From contig NZ_PDJD01000001.1 of assembly GCF_002563925.1 (NCBI RefSeq), positions 1,308,973-1,372,972 on the forward strand: a stretch of DNA of 64,000 nucleotides, read 5' to 3'. Position numbers and translations under genes: made by a program. Positions 9,130 through 17,967 of the stretch are shown one piece after another. The notes beneath the pieces are model-generated. The model did no database searches and was not told where the DNA came from. It saw nothing but the letters and a program-made list of their open reading frames with translations. Every line of letters starts with the position of its first letter. Position 1 is the first letter of the stretch. This stretch comes from Serinibacter salmoneus. Lineage in GTDB: Bacteria > Actinomycetota > Actinomycetes > Actinomycetales > Beutenbergiaceae.

Positions 9130-10224
9130 ATGGGGGAGAGGGCCTCGCGCGCGGGCGCGGTCATGGCGACGGTCATCGCGGCGGTGCTGGGTGTGGTGGT
9201 CCTCGCGAGCCTCGGCGCGGTCCTGGCCCTGACGGGTCCGGGTCCGGCGGCCTGGGGCTTCCTGCTCGCCCTGGTTCCCCTCGCCGTCGTACTCGCCGCT
9301 ATCGCGTGGCTCGACCGGTGGGAGCCGGAGCCGTTCTCCCTGCTCCTCCTGGCGCTGCTGTGGGGCGCGGGAGTGAGCGTCATCGTGGCCCTGGTGCTCA
9401 ACAGCCTCTTCCAGGTCGTGGCGTGGGAGGTCACGGGCTCCGCCGATGACGCCGTGCTCGCCACCCCGATCGTGTCGGCACCGATCGTGGAGGAGGGCAT
9501 CAAGGGCCTGGGCGTCCTGCTGCTCTTCCTGGTGCGGCCGCGCTTCTTCGACGGTGTCGTTGACGGCATCGTGTACGCGGCGACGATCGCTGCCGGGTTC
9601 GCCTTCGTGGAGAACATCCTCTATTTCGGTCAGGCGCCCGAGCACCTCCCGACGATCTTCCTGATGCGCGGCGTCCTGTCACCGTTCGCCCATGTCCTGT
9701 TCACGATCTGCATCGGCATCGCGGTAGGGAGCGCCGCCGGGCGCCATCGCGCCGGCCTGTGGTGGCGCTACCCCCTGGGCCTGCTGGGCGCGATCCTCTC
9801 CCACGCGGCCTGGAACGGGAGCGCGACCCTGGTCTCGGGGGATGAGTTCTTCCTCATCTACGCGCTGGTGCATGTGCCGGTGTTCCTCGGGGCGATCGTC
9901 CTGGTGGTCTGGTTGCGCCGCAAGGAGAGCGGCGTCATCGCCGCGCGTCTGCAGGAGTACGCGGCCGTGGGATGGTTCAACCAGCAGGAGATCGCGATGC
10001 TCGCCTCCCTGCGGCAACGCACCCGCGCTCGGCGATGGGCCCGCGCCACCTCACCGGCGGCGCGGGCGGGCATGCGCACCTTCATCCGGGACTCGACGTC
10101 GCTGGCGTTCCTGCGGCAGCGCGCCGTGCTGGGACGAGCGGACCTTCGCCACCACCACCGCTCCGAGGCACAGTTGCTGGACTCCATCGCGCGATCACGA
10201 TCGGCTCTGGTGCCGGCGCGCTAA
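9130..10224 (+). CDS. PrsW-family intramembrane metalloprotease
   Basis: 364 residues with about eight hydrophobic segments in the first 280 residues and a basic cytoplasmic tail. PrsW/CPBP-type motifs are visible: E121-E122-GIK (EExxK), F159-V-E161-N162, and later H residues in SPFAHVLF and LSHAAWNG. In Bacillus PrsW performs site-1 cleavage of an anti-sigma factor; in actinobacteria most PrsW targets are unknown. ATG 9130 is preferred over GTG 9118 because it sits at the expected transcription start of the TAGTGT -10. The TAA stop is also the start of the pdxS -10. Confidence 0.85.
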   Translation: MGERASRAGAVMATVIAAVLGVVVLASLGAVLALTGPGPAAWGFLLALVPLAVVLAAIAWLDRWEPEPFSLLLLALLWGAGVSVIVALVLNSLFQVVAWEVTGSADDAVLATPIVSAPIVEEGIKGLGVLLLFLVRPRFFDGVVDGIVYAATIAAGFAFVENILYFGQAPEHLPTIFLMRGVLSPFAHVLFTICIGIAVGSAAGRHRAGLWWRYPLGLLGAILSHAAWNGSATLVSGDEFFLIYALVHVPVFLGAIVLVVWLRRKESGVIAARLQEYAAVGWFNQQEIAMLASLRQRTRARRWARATSPAARAGMRTFIRDSTSLAFLRQRAVLGRADLRHHHRSEAQLLDSIARSRSALVPAR

Positions 10225-10227
10225 CCT
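10222..10227 (+). promoter_or_regulatory. -10 hexamer TAACCT for pdxS, fused to prsW stop codon (leaderless)
   Basis: The TAA stop of prsW forms the first half of TAACCT. Only five bases (GAAGT) separate it from the pdxS ATG at 10233, so transcription would begin at or next to the A of the start codon. Confidence 0.6.
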
Positions 10228-10232
10228 GAAGT

Positions 10233-11153
10233 ATGACCACCTCGACCCCGTCGGCCGGCGCCGACCCCCGGTCCGCTCACGGCACCACGCGCGTCAAGCG
10301 CGGCATGGCGGACATGCTCAAGGGCGGCGTCATCATGGACGTCGTCACGCCCGATCAGGCGCGGATCGCCGAGGATGCCGGTGCCGTGGCCGTGATGGCC
10401 CTGGAGCGAGTCCCCGCGGACATCCGCGCCCAGGGCGGCGTCTCCCGGATGAGCGACCCCGACATGATCGACGGCATCGTGGCTGCGGTCTCGATCCCCG
10501 TGATGGCCAAGGCCCGGATCGGGCACTTCGTCGAGGCGCAGGTCCTGCAGAGCCTGGGCGTGGACTACATCGACGAGTCCGAGGTCCTCACCCCCGCCGA
10601 CTACGCCCACCACATCGACAAGTGGGCCTTCACCGTGCCGTTCGTGTGCGGCGCCACGAACCTCGGCGAGGCACTTCGTCGGATCGGGGAGGGCGCCGCG
10701 ATGATCCGCTCCAAGGGGGAGGCCGGCACCGGGGACGTGTCCAACGCGACGACGCACATGCGGACGATCCGCGGGGAGATCCGGCGCCTGAGTTCCCTGG
10801 CCGAGGACGAGTTGTACCTCGCTGCCAAGGAACTGGGCGCGCCGCTGCCGCTGGTGGCCGAGGTCGCGCGGACCGGCGCGCTGCCAGTGGTGCTGTTCAC
10901 GGCCGGTGGGATCGCCACCCCCGCGGACGCGGCCATGATGATGCAACTGGGCGCCGACGGGGTGTTCGTGGGGTCGGGGATCTTCAAGTCCGGCGACCCG
11001 GCCAAGCGCGCAGCGGCGATCGTGCAGGCCACGACGTTCCATGACGACCCCGACGTGATCGCGAACGTCTCCCGAGGCCTGGGGGAGGCGATGGTGGGGA
11101 TCAACGTGGACGAGGTCCCGCAGCCTCATCGCCTGGCCGAGCGGGGCTGGTGA
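10233..11153 (+). CDS. pdxS: Pyridoxal 5'-phosphate synthase, synthase subunit PdxS
   Basis: 306 residues, the usual length of this (beta/alpha)8 barrel. It builds PLP from ribose 5-phosphate, glyceraldehyde 3-phosphate and ammonia supplied by PdxT, as a 12+12 complex. Key residues are visible: D36 in MDVVTP, the Schiff-base lysine K93 in MAKARIGHF, and the second lysine K161 in [10 protein letters not shown]. The ATG start is leaderless. The stop overlaps the following NUDIX gene (GTGA), which separates pdxS from its partner pdxT. Confidence 0.98.
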   Translation: MTTSTPSAGADPRSAHGTTRVKRGMADMLKGGVIMDVVTPDQARIAEDAGAVAVMALERVPADIRAQGGVSRMSDPDMIDGIVAAVSIPVMAKARIGHFVEAQVLQSLGVDYIDESEVLTPADYAHHIDKWAFTVPFVCGATNLGEALRRIGEGAAMIRSKGEAGTGDVSNATTHMRTIRGEIRRLSSLAEDELYLAAKELGAPLPLVAEVARTGALPVVLFTAGGIATPADAAMMMQLGADGVFVGSGIFKSGDPAKRAAAIVQATTFHDDPDVIANVSRGLGEAMVGINVDEVPQPHRLAERGW

Positions 11154-11695
11154 GCTACTCCCGGCTCGGTCCGGACTGGGTGCGCGGCGCGGACGGGCTG
11201 CGCGAGCGCCGCGCGGCCCGGGTGATCGTGCTGGACGAGCGCGGCCGGGTGCTCCTGGTGCGCGGCCACGACGACGACCAGCCCGACCGCACCTGGTGGT
11301 TCACGGTGGGCGGCGGGATCGAGCCCGGGGAGAGCGAACGGGAGGCGGCCGTGCGCGAGCTCGCCGAGGAGACCGGACTGCGGCTGGACGCGGAGCACCT
11401 CATCGGGCCCGTGCTGACACGCTCGGCGGTGTTCGACTTCTTCTCCGAGCACTGCCGGCAGCACGAGGCGATCTTCCTGGCGCGGGTGCCAGGCACCGCC
11501 GCCTTGAGCGTGTCTGGGTGGACCGCGCTGGAGCGTGAGGTCGTGGACGAACTGGCGTGGTGGGAACCCGGGGACCTGCGGGAGGCGAGTGTGGAGGTGT
11601 TCCCGGCCGGCCTCGCGGATCTCGTGGCGGACCTGCACGCCGGCTGGGACGGCGTGACCCGGCACCTGAGCGAGGAGCGAGGAGGACAGGCATGA
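11150..11695 (+). CDS. NUDIX hydrolase
   Basis: 181 residues with an intact NUDIX box at residues 55-77 (G-x5-E61-x7-R69-E70-L-x-E73-E74-x-G76-L), flanked by beta strands [15 protein letters not shown] and TWWFTVGG. The family hydrolyses nucleoside diphosphates linked to another group; the substrate cannot be read. It overlaps pdxS at its GTG start and pdxT at its stop (ATGA), so it is translationally coupled inside the PLP synthase operon. In mycobacteria a thioesterase-like gene lies at this position. A housecleaning role is possible but unsupported. Confidence 0.88.
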   Translation: MSYSRLGPDWVRGADGLRERRAARVIVLDERGRVLLVRGHDDDQPDRTWWFTVGGGIEPGESEREAAVRELAEETGLRLDAEHLIGPVLTRSAVFDFFSEHCRQHEAIFLARVPGTAALSVSGWTALEREVVDELAWWEPGDLREASVEVFPAGLADLVADLHAGWDGVTRHLSEERGGQA

Positions 11696-12306
11696 CCGGT
11701 CGCACCATCGGTGTCCTCGCGCTGCAGGGTGACGTCGCCGAGCACGTGCGTGCCGTGGAGGCCCTCGGCGAGACGGCGGTGCCGGTGCGCCGCGAGCGTG
11801 AGCTCGCCCGGATCGACGGACTGATCCTGCCCGGTGGTGAGTCCTCCACGATCGAGAAGCTCCTGCGCCGGCTGGAACTGTTCGCCCCGCTGCGTGATGC
11901 GCTGCGAGGTGGTCTGCCCGCCTACGGCTCGTGCGCGGGGATGATCCTGCTGGCCGAGGAGATCCAGGACGCGATCACCGGCCAGACGGGCCTGGGAGGG
12001 ATCCCGATGACGGTGCGCCGCAACGCGTTCGGGCGGCAGGTGGACTCCTTCGAGGCCGATCTGGTGGCTCCGGCGCTCACGGGGGATCCCGCACCGATCC
12101 GCGCGGTCTTCATCCGCGCTCCCTGGGTGGAACGGGTGGGTGAGGGCGTGGAGGTGCTCGCGCGCCTCCCGGATGGCGGCCCGGCCGCGGGTAGGATCGT
12201 CGCGATCCGTGCGGGTGTGCTGATGGCCACCTCCTTCCACCCGGAGGTGTCCGGTGATCTGCGCGTGCACCGCGAGTTCGCCAGGCTGGTGCGAGGTGTC
12301 GGATGA
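11692..12306 (+). CDS. pdxT: Pyridoxal 5'-phosphate synthase, glutaminase subunit PdxT
   Basis: 204 residues, class I glutamine amidotransferase. Motifs: [11 protein letters not shown] (residues 49-59, the family-specific oxyanion loop), nucleophile C81 in AYGSCAGM, and the His/Glu of the triad in TSFHPEV near the C-terminus. It hydrolyses glutamine and channels ammonia to PdxS. ATG 11692 overlaps the NUDIX stop and follows a strong GAGGAGG-like Shine-Dalgarno (AGCGAGGAGGACAGGC). About 60 bases separate it from yebC. Confidence 0.97.
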   Translation: MTGRTIGVLALQGDVAEHVRAVEALGETAVPVRRERELARIDGLILPGGESSTIEKLLRRLELFAPLRDALRGGLPAYGSCAGMILLAEEIQDAITGQTGLGGIPMTVRRNAFGRQVDSFEADLVAPALTGDPAPIRAVFIRAPWVERVGEGVEVLARLPDGGPAAGRIVAIRAGVLMATSFHPEVSGDLRVHREFARLVRGVG

Positions 12307-12365
12307 TGCCGGGCGAGCGCCGTGGCCCACGGGTCTGAAGACGACGTAGAGACGAGGACGAGACG

Positions 12366-13124
12366 ATGTCGGGTCACTCCAAGTGGGCCACTACCAAGCA
12401 CAAGAAGGCGGCGATCGACGCCAAGCGCGGGAAGCTGTTCGCCAAGCTCATCAAGAACATCGAGGTGGCGGCGCGTACCGGCGGTGGGGACCCGGCGGGT
12501 AACCCCACGTTGTTCGACGCGATCCAGAAGGCGAAGAAGTCCAGCGTTCCCAATGACAACATCGAGCGTGCCGTCAAACGCGGCTCCGGGGCCGAGGCGG
12601 GCGGGGCCGACTACGAGACCATCATGTACGAGGGTTACGCGCCCGGCGGTGTCGCGGTGCTCGTGGAGTGCCTGACCGACAACCGCAACCGTGCGGCCTC
12701 GGACGTGCGGCTTGCCTTCACGCGCAGTGGCGGGAGCCTCGCCGACCCGGGAAGCGTCTCCTATCTCTTCTCCCGCCGCGGTGTGGTGGTGGTCCCCAAG
12801 ACGGACGGGCTCACCGAGGACGACGTGCTGATGGCGGTCCTGGACGCCGGCGCGGAGGAGGTCAACGACCTCGGGGAGTCCTTCGAGGTGCTCAGTGCCG
12901 CCACGGATTTCCTCGCGGTGCGACAGGCCGTCCAGGAGGCGGGTCTGGACTACGACTCCGCGGAGGCGCAGTTCGTACCGTCGGTGGAGGTCGAGGTGGA
13001 TGTGGAGGGAGCCCGCAAGGTGATGCGCCTGATCGACGCGCTGGAGGACTCCGACGACGTCCAGAACGTCTTCTCCAACGTCGACGCCTCCGACGAGGTC
13101 ATGGCGCAGCTCGACGAGGAGTGA
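12366..13124 (+). CDS. yebC: YebC/PmpR-family protein (TACO1-like transcription/translation factor)
   Basis: 252 residues with the invariant N-terminus [20 protein letters not shown] and the family's DUF28 three-domain layout (acidic C-terminal domain). YebC proteins bind DNA or act on ribosomes stalled at proline runs; the exact role in actinobacteria is not settled. Position directly upstream of ruvC is conserved in many bacteria. It starts with ATG after a GACGAGGACGAGACG leader and is followed after seven bases by ruvC. Confidence 0.96.
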   Translation: MSGHSKWATTKHKKAAIDAKRGKLFAKLIKNIEVAARTGGGDPAGNPTLFDAIQKAKKSSVPNDNIERAVKRGSGAEAGGADYETIMYEGYAPGGVAVLVECLTDNRNRAASDVRLAFTRSGGSLADPGSVSYLFSRRGVVVVPKTDGLTEDDVLMAVLDAGAEEVNDLGESFEVLSAATDFLAVRQAVQEAGLDYDSAEAQFVPSVEVEVDVEGARKVMRLIDALEDSDDVQNVFSNVDASDEVMAQLDEE

Positions 13125-13131
13125 TCCCACC

Positions 13132-13746
13132 GTGGCGGCGCACGGCCTGACCATTCTCGGCGTCGACCCGGGCCTGACGCGATGCGGGCTCGCGGCGGTG
13201 TACGCGACTCCCGACCGTGCGGTGCGGATCCGCGATGTCGGTGTGGCGACCTCGGAGCCGGGGGAGGAACTGGCGGCGCGGTTGGTGCGGGTGGCGGACG
13301 AGATCGAGGCATGGCTCGACCGATTGCAACCGGACGCCGTGGCCGTGGAGCGGGTGTTCGCCCAGTCCAACGTCAGCACGGTGGCATCCACCGCGCAGGT
13401 GGCGGGCCTGGCGATGGTGGCCGCCCAGCGCCGCGGCCTGCCCGTGACGCTGCACACCCCGAGCGAGGTGAAGGCCGCGGTGACCGGCAACGGCCGGGCG
13501 GGCAAGGAACAGGTGGCGACCATGGTGGCCCGCATCCTGGGAGTGGACAAGGTCCCGCGACCCGCGGACGCGACCGATGCCTTGGCGCTCGCGATCTGTC
13601 ACGCCTGGCGCGGCTCACCCGCCACGGGAGTCAGCGAGGGATCCGGGGACGGGACGGCGGCGCAGCGCGCCTGGCGCGAGGCGGCGCGACGCGCGGCGCG
13701 ATCACCTCGGCGCGTCGCGGCGGCGCGACCCACCGTGGGACGTTAG
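13132..13746 (+). CDS. ruvC: Holliday junction resolvase RuvC
   Basis: 204 residues, slightly longer than usual because of a basic Arg/Ala-rich tail from about residue 165. RNase H-fold catalytic acids are visible: D12 in GVDPGLTRCG, E71 in VAVERVF, and D144/D147 in ADATDA. It cuts four-way junctions guided by RuvAB. GTG start with seven bases after yebC. The TAG stop forms the first half of TAGCCT, a -10 for ruvA, so ruvAB can be transcribed separately from yebC-ruvC. Confidence 0.96.
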   Translation: MAAHGLTILGVDPGLTRCGLAAVYATPDRAVRIRDVGVATSEPGEELAARLVRVADEIEAWLDRLQPDAVAVERVFAQSNVSTVASTAQVAGLAMVAAQRRGLPVTLHTPSEVKAAVTGNGRAGKEQVATMVARILGVDKVPRPADATDALALAICHAWRGSPATGVSEGSGDGTAAQRAWREAARRAARSPRRVAAARPTVGR

Positions 13747-13749
13747 CCT
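13744..13749 (+). promoter_or_regulatory. -10 hexamer TAGCCT for ruvAB, fused to ruvC stop codon
   Basis: TAGCCT with the ruvC TAG as its first half. Predicted transcription start is near 13756, leaving an 85-nt leader. A LexA-type palindrome immediately follows, as expected of a repressed SOS promoter. Confidence 0.55.
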
Positions 13750-13759
13750 GATCTCGGAT

Positions 13760-13775
13760 TCGTACAGGTGTTCGC
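13760..13775 (+). promoter_or_regulatory. LexA/SOS-box-like site at ruvA promoter
   Basis: TCGTACAGGTGTTCGC matches the actinobacterial/Gram-positive LexA consensus TCGAAC-N4-GTTCGA at 10 of 12 defined positions (differences at positions 4 and 16). It begins about 10 bases after the -10 hexamer, so bound LexA would block the ruvAB promoter at the start site. RuvAB are classic SOS functions. Confidence 0.65.
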
Positions 13776-13840
13776 CATGTCCTCGGGCCTCTGGCGCCGG
13801 GGCTGGTGAGTAGGGGGGATACCCCTGCGAGAGGAGATCG

Positions 13841-14503
13841 ATGATCGCGCTGGTGCAGGGTGAGGTGAGGGCGGTCGGCCTCGACCACGCCGTGCTGCTG
13901 ACCTCGGGGGTCGGGATGCGCGTGCTCGCCACCCCGGCGACCCTGGCGTCCCTGCGGGTGGGCCAGGAGTGCGAACTGCACACCTCCCTCGTGGTCCGGG
14001 AGGACTCCCTGACGCTGTACGGCTTCTCGGACGCGGACGAGCGGGAGGTGTTCGAGACCCTGCAGTCCGTCTCGGGTGTCGGGCCCCGCCTCGCCCTGGC
14101 GGTGCTCGCGGTGCACACCCCGGAGACGCTGCGCTTCGCGGTGGCGCAGGAGGACCTCGCCGCCCTCGTGCGGGTGCCTGGTATCGGACGCAAGGGGGCG
14201 AGCCGACTGGTCCTGGAACTCGGCGACAAGCTCGGCCCGCCGAGCACCCTGGCCGGTGCGCATGCGCCTGGTGGCGAGGGCGAGGGCCCGTCGGGTCCCG
14301 CCGGGTCCGGAGCGTCGGCGGACTCCCCGTCCACCCCGGGGGTCGAAGCGGACGTCGCCGAGGCGCTGGTCGGGCTGGGCTGGCCCAGCAAGGCGGCCTC
14401 CGACGCCGTCGCGGGGGTGCTCGAGCGCGGTGATGCCCCCATCCAGGACGCGGCGGCCGTGTTGCGCGCCGCACTGCAGTCGCTCGCGAGTCCCGGTCGG
14501 TGA
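13841..14503 (+). CDS. ruvA: Holliday junction branch migration protein RuvA
   Basis: 220 residues: OB-fold domain I (about 1-65), tandem helix-hairpin-helix domain II ([16 protein letters not shown] and [19 protein letters not shown]), a Gly/Pro/Ser-rich linker (about 140-170), and the UBA-like domain III that contacts RuvB ([17 protein letters not shown]). It forms the tetramer that holds the junction. The ATG follows a GAGAGGAG Shine-Dalgarno, and a small G/C hairpin (13812-13826, AGGGG...CCCCT) lies just upstream of it. Its stop overlaps ruvB (GTGA). Confidence 0.96.
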   Translation: MIALVQGEVRAVGLDHAVLLTSGVGMRVLATPATLASLRVGQECELHTSLVVREDSLTLYGFSDADEREVFETLQSVSGVGPRLALAVLAVHTPETLRFAVAQEDLAALVRVPGIGRKGASRLVLELGDKLGPPSTLAGAHAPGGEGEGPSGPAGSGASADSPSTPGVEADVAEALVGLGWPSKAASDAVAGVLERGDAPIQDAAAVLRAALQSLASPGR

Positions 14504-15570
14504 CGGCGGTGGACGAGGAGGCCCTCACGAGCGCCGAGGCGGACGAGCTCGAGCGTGCAGCGGAGGCCGCGCTGCGGCCCAAGCGCCTGGAGGAGTTCGT
14601 CGGCCAACGGGTGGTGCGCGAGCAACTCGCCCTCGTGCTGCAGGCGGCGCGCAGCCGCGGCGCCTGCGCGGACCACGTGCTGCTCGCCGGCCCGCCGGGT
14701 CTGGGCAAGACCACCCTCGCGATGATCATCGCGAGCGAGATGCACGCCTCGCTACGCCTCACCTCGGGTCCGGCGATCACCCATGCCGGTGACCTCGCCG
14801 CGATCCTGTCCTCCGTGCAGGAGGGCGACGTGCTGTTCATCGACGAGATCCACCGTCTGGCGCGGCCGGCGGAGGAGATGTTGTACCTGGCCATGGAGGA
14901 CTTCCGGGTCGACGTGGTCGTCGGCAAGGGGGCGGGCGCCACGTCCATCCCGCTCTCGCTCCCACGATTCACGGTGGTCGGGGCGACCACGCGTGCGGGG
15001 CTGCTGCCGGCGCCACTGCGCGACAGGTTCGGCTTCACCGGCCACATGGACTTCTACGAGGCGGCCGACCTGGAGCGGGTGATCGCCCGCTCCGCCCGAC
15101 TCCTGGACATCTCCCTGGACCCTGCCGCCGGTCGCGAGATCGCCCGGCGTTCCCGCGGCACACCCCGCATCGCGAACCGCCTGCTGCGACGGGTGCGGGA
15201 CTGGGCGCAGGTGCGTGGGAACGGTGCGGCTGACGAGGCAGCGGCGCGAGCTGCCCTGGAGGTCTTCGAGGTGGATCCACGCGGCCTGGACCGCCTGGAC
15301 CGTTCGGTGCTGCACACGCTGTGCGTCCGATTCGGTGGTGGCCCGGTCGGGTTGACCTCGATCGCCATGGCGGTCGGAGAGGAGCCGGAGACCGTCGAGA
15401 CCGTGGCCGAGCCCTATCTCCTGCGGGAGGGGTTCCTCGTGCGCACGCCGCGCGGACGTGCCGCGACCGCCCTGGCGTGGGACCACCTCGGACTGCGACC
15501 GCCGTCGGCCCCCGGAACCCAGGCGCAGGGCACGCTCTTCGTGGACGGGTCCGGTGCGCCGCCCGCGTGA
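14500..15570 (+). CDS. ruvB: Holliday junction branch migration ATPase RuvB
   Basis: 356 residues, AAA+ motor with C-terminal winged helix. Walker A GPPGLGKT at residues 64-71, Walker B/DEIH at 115-118, sensor 1 in VVGATTRAG, and the [20 protein letters not shown] sensor 2 region. It pumps DNA through the RuvA-junction complex. GTG start is coupled to the ruvA stop (GTGA). A -10-like TACACT shortly after its stop suggests that yajC has its own promoter. Confidence 0.98.
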   Translation: MTAVDEEALTSAEADELERAAEAALRPKRLEEFVGQRVVREQLALVLQAARSRGACADHVLLAGPPGLGKTTLAMIIASEMHASLRLTSGPAITHAGDLAAILSSVQEGDVLFIDEIHRLARPAEEMLYLAMEDFRVDVVVGKGAGATSIPLSLPRFTVVGATTRAGLLPAPLRDRFGFTGHMDFYEAADLERVIARSARLLDISLDPAAGREIARRSRGTPRIANRLLRRVRDWAQVRGNGAADEAAARAALEVFEVDPRGLDRLDRSVLHTLCVRFGGGPVGLTSIAMAVGEEPETVETVAEPYLLREGFLVRTPRGRAATALAWDHLGLRPPSAPGTQAQGTLFVDGSGAPPA

Positions 15571-15572
15571 CC

Positions 15573-15578
15573 TACACT
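15573..15578 (+). promoter_or_regulatory. -10 hexamer TACACT for yajC-secDF
   Basis: TACACT starts three bases after the ruvB stop codon. A start site near 15585 would give a 30-nt leader containing the GAGGG Shine-Dalgarno before ATG 15616. Confidence 0.45.
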
Positions 15579-15615
15579 CGATGACGCACATGTCACCGAC
15601 CCGAGGGTGTTCCTG

Positions 15616-15945
15616 ATGGAATACACGATGTTCATCTTCCTGGGCCTTGCGCTCGTCGCGCTGTTCTTCATGAGCTCGCGCGGTCGTAAGCAGCAGGCCA
15701 AGCAACAGGAGTTCCGCAACACCCTGAACCCGGGGGACGAGGTCATGACCTCCTCCGGGCAACTCGGCACGGTGCACAGCGTAGTGGGGGAGACGGTGCT
15801 GATCGAGACCACCCCGGGTGTCGTGACCCGGTGGGTCAAGGCGGCGATCCAGGCCGTTCCCCCCCAGTTCGCCACGGCCGAGTCCGTCCCCGCGCAGGAC
15901 GACGTGATCGACCCCGACGACCCCGATCGGCGCGACCGCATCTGA
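15616..15945 (+). CDS. yajC: Preprotein translocase accessory subunit YajC
   Basis: 109 residues: one N-terminal transmembrane helix (about 4-24), then the conserved cytoplasmic block GRKQQAKQQEFRNTLNPGDEV and a small beta domain (TSSGQLGTVHSVVGETVLIE), then an acidic tail. YajC associates with SecD and SecF in the membrane. ATG 15616 is preferred over GTG 15607 because the GAGGG at 15603-15607 is correctly spaced to it. It sits directly upstream of secD as in most bacteria. Confidence 0.92.
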   Translation: MEYTMFIFLGLALVALFFMSSRGRKQQAKQQEFRNTLNPGDEVMTSSGQLGTVHSVVGETVLIETTPGVVTRWVKAAIQAVPPQFATAESVPAQDDVIDPDDPDRRDRI

Positions 15946-16053
15946 TCCGCCGCACGATCCCCGTGCTCCTTGCCCCAGGCCGGTGAGCGGCGAGGGTCGC
16001 ACGACGGCGGCGCGCTGAGGTGGCGCGTCGCCCCGACGAAGGAAGAAACATCC

Positions 16054-17967
16054 GTGGCTCGACGTAGCAGAGCGGCACGCCCGCTGTATGTCCTCGCGCT
16101 CCTCCTCGTGGTGATGTACGGGGCCGTGGGGATCGGTGTGGCGACCGGCGGTGAGGACGGCGACGCGTCCTTCACCCCGGGGCTCGCGCTGGACCTGGAG
16201 GGTGGCACCCAACTGGTCCTCACCCCGCAGACCGAGGACGGCAGCGAGATCACCGACGAGGACATCGACCAGGCGATCGGCATCATCCGCCAGCGTGTGG
16301 ACGGCTCGGGTGTGGCCGAGGCCGAGATCACCAGCCAGGGCGGATCCAACATCGTGGTGGCCATCCCCGGCGAGGTGGACGCGGCGACCGTCGACCTGAT
16401 CACCGCATCCGCGCAGATGCGCATGCGCACGGTGCTGTACACGGCGGCCCCGGGCACGATCGACCCCACCCAGGTGATCGATCCGGATGCCGAGCCCGAG
16501 GACAGCGGGGAGGTGGACGAGGACGGCAACGCGATCACCACCCAGCCGACCTTCGCGGCCGACCAGGTCGAGGAGGCGGCGATGGCCAGCGCCGACACCA
16601 ACGGCGACGGGGAGCTGTCCGACCAGCCGGAGACGGAGCCGACCAGCCCGTCGGACCAGGCCTGGGTCAGCGAGCAGGTGCTCTACGACTTCTACATGCT
16701 GGACTGCACCCTGCCGGAGAACCGGACCGGCGGCTCCGACGACGACCTGGACAACCCGCTGGTCACGTGCAGCGACGACGGCAGCCTGAAGTACATCCTC
16801 GGCCCGGCCGAGCTCACCGGCGCGGACCTCTCCGGAGCGCAGATGGGCTTCGAGACCTCCAGCACGGGTGCGGCCACGAACATCCCCGTCGTCTCGATGG
16901 ACTTCACCAGCGAGGGTGGGGACATCTTCGAGGAGATCACCGCGCGGATCTCCCAGCTGACCTCGCCGTTGAACCAGTTCGCCATCGTGCTGGACGGGAG
17001 GGTCATCTCGGCGCCGCAGGTCACCACCACGATTCCCGGCGGCCAGGCGCAGATCAGCGGCCCCACGGGTGACCCCTTCACCCGCGCCGAGGCCACGTCC
17101 CTGGCGAACCAGCTCAACTTCGGCTCGCTGCCGATCACCTTCGAGGTGCAGTCCCAGGAGCAGATCTCCGCAACGCTCGGTACCGAGCAACTGCGCAACG
17201 GACTGCTCGCCGGCCTGATCGGCCTCGTGCTCGTGGTGATCTACTCCTTCTTCCAGTACCGCGGCCTGGCCCTGGTGACGGTCACCAGCCTGATCGCGGC
17301 GTTCGCCCTGACCTACGGCGCCCTCCTGCTGCTGTCCTGGGCGCAGGGCTATCGCCTCTCGCTGGCCGGGGTCGCGGGCCTGATCATCGCGATCGGGATG
17401 ACCGCGGACTCCTTCATCGTGTACTTCGAGCGGATCCGGGACGAGGTGCGCGACGGTCGCTCGCTGTCCGCTGCCGTGGACCACGCCTGGCTGCGCGCAC
17501 GGCGCACGATCATCGCCTCGGACGCGGTGAACTTCCTCGCGGCGGTGGTGCTGTACTTCCTCGCGGTCGGCGGCGTGCGCGGCTTCGCCTTCACGCTTGG
17601 ACTCACCACGATCATGGACCTCGTCGTCGTGGTCCTGTTCACCCACCCGGTGATGCGCCTGCTGATCCGCACCCGCTTCTACGGTGAGGGCCACCCGTGG
17701 TCCGGTCTGGACCCGGTGCGACTGGGTGTGAACGTCGCGGCCTACCGCGGCCGTGGTCGGATGCGCTCCAAGCCGGAGCGCGAGGCCGCCGCCACCGGCG
17801 CTGACACCCGCACCATCGCCCAGCGCAAGGCGGACGAGCGCCGTGAGCTCGAGGCCGCTGAGAACAACGTCGAGGCACCACAGGCGAGCGAGCCCGAGGC
17901 GGTCTCCGTCGCGGCGGACGCCCACGACGAACACGATTCGCACGACTCCGAGGGTGGTACCCGCTGA
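16054..17967 (+). CDS. secD: Protein translocase subunit SecD
   Basis: 637 residues; an RND-fold subunit with SecF that uses the proton gradient to pull exported proteins out of SecYEG. Visible: N-terminal helix (about 10-30), the large extracytoplasmic P1 domain (LDLEGGTQLVLTP) with a long acidic actinobacterial insertion (about 145-235) containing a DTNGDGELSD calcium-loop-like motif, then five helices from about residue 385, including GMTADSFIVYFERIRDEVR and the VNFLAAVVLYFLAVGGVRGFAF region. A charged 90-residue C-terminal tail follows. GTG 16054 follows AAGGAAG; secF starts at the stop (TGATG). Confidence 0.95.
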   Translation: MARRSRAARPLYVLALLLVVMYGAVGIGVATGGEDGDASFTPGLALDLEGGTQLVLTPQTEDGSEITDEDIDQAIGIIRQRVDGSGVAEAEITSQGGSNIVVAIPGEVDAATVDLITASAQMRMRTVLYTAAPGTIDPTQVIDPDAEPEDSGEVDEDGNAITTQPTFAADQVEEAAMASADTNGDGELSDQPETEPTSPSDQAWVSEQVLYDFYMLDCTLPENRTGGSDDDLDNPLVTCSDDGSLKYILGPAELTGADLSGAQMGFETSSTGAATNIPVVSMDFTSEGGDIFEEITARISQLTSPLNQFAIVLDGRVISAPQVTTTIPGGQAQISGPTGDPFTRAEATSLANQLNFGSLPITFEVQSQEQISATLGTEQLRNGLLAGLIGLVLVVIYSFFQYRGLALVTVTSLIAAFALTYGALLLLSWAQGYRLSLAGVAGLIIAIGMTADSFIVYFERIRDEVRDGRSLSAAVDHAWLRARRTIIASDAVNFLAAVVLYFLAVGGVRGFAFTLGLTTIMDLVVVVLFTHPVMRLLIRTRFYGEGHPWSGLDPVRLGVNVAAYRGRGRMRSKPEREAAATGADTRTIAQRKADERRELEAAENNVEAPQASEPEAVSVAADAHDEHDSHDSEGGTR

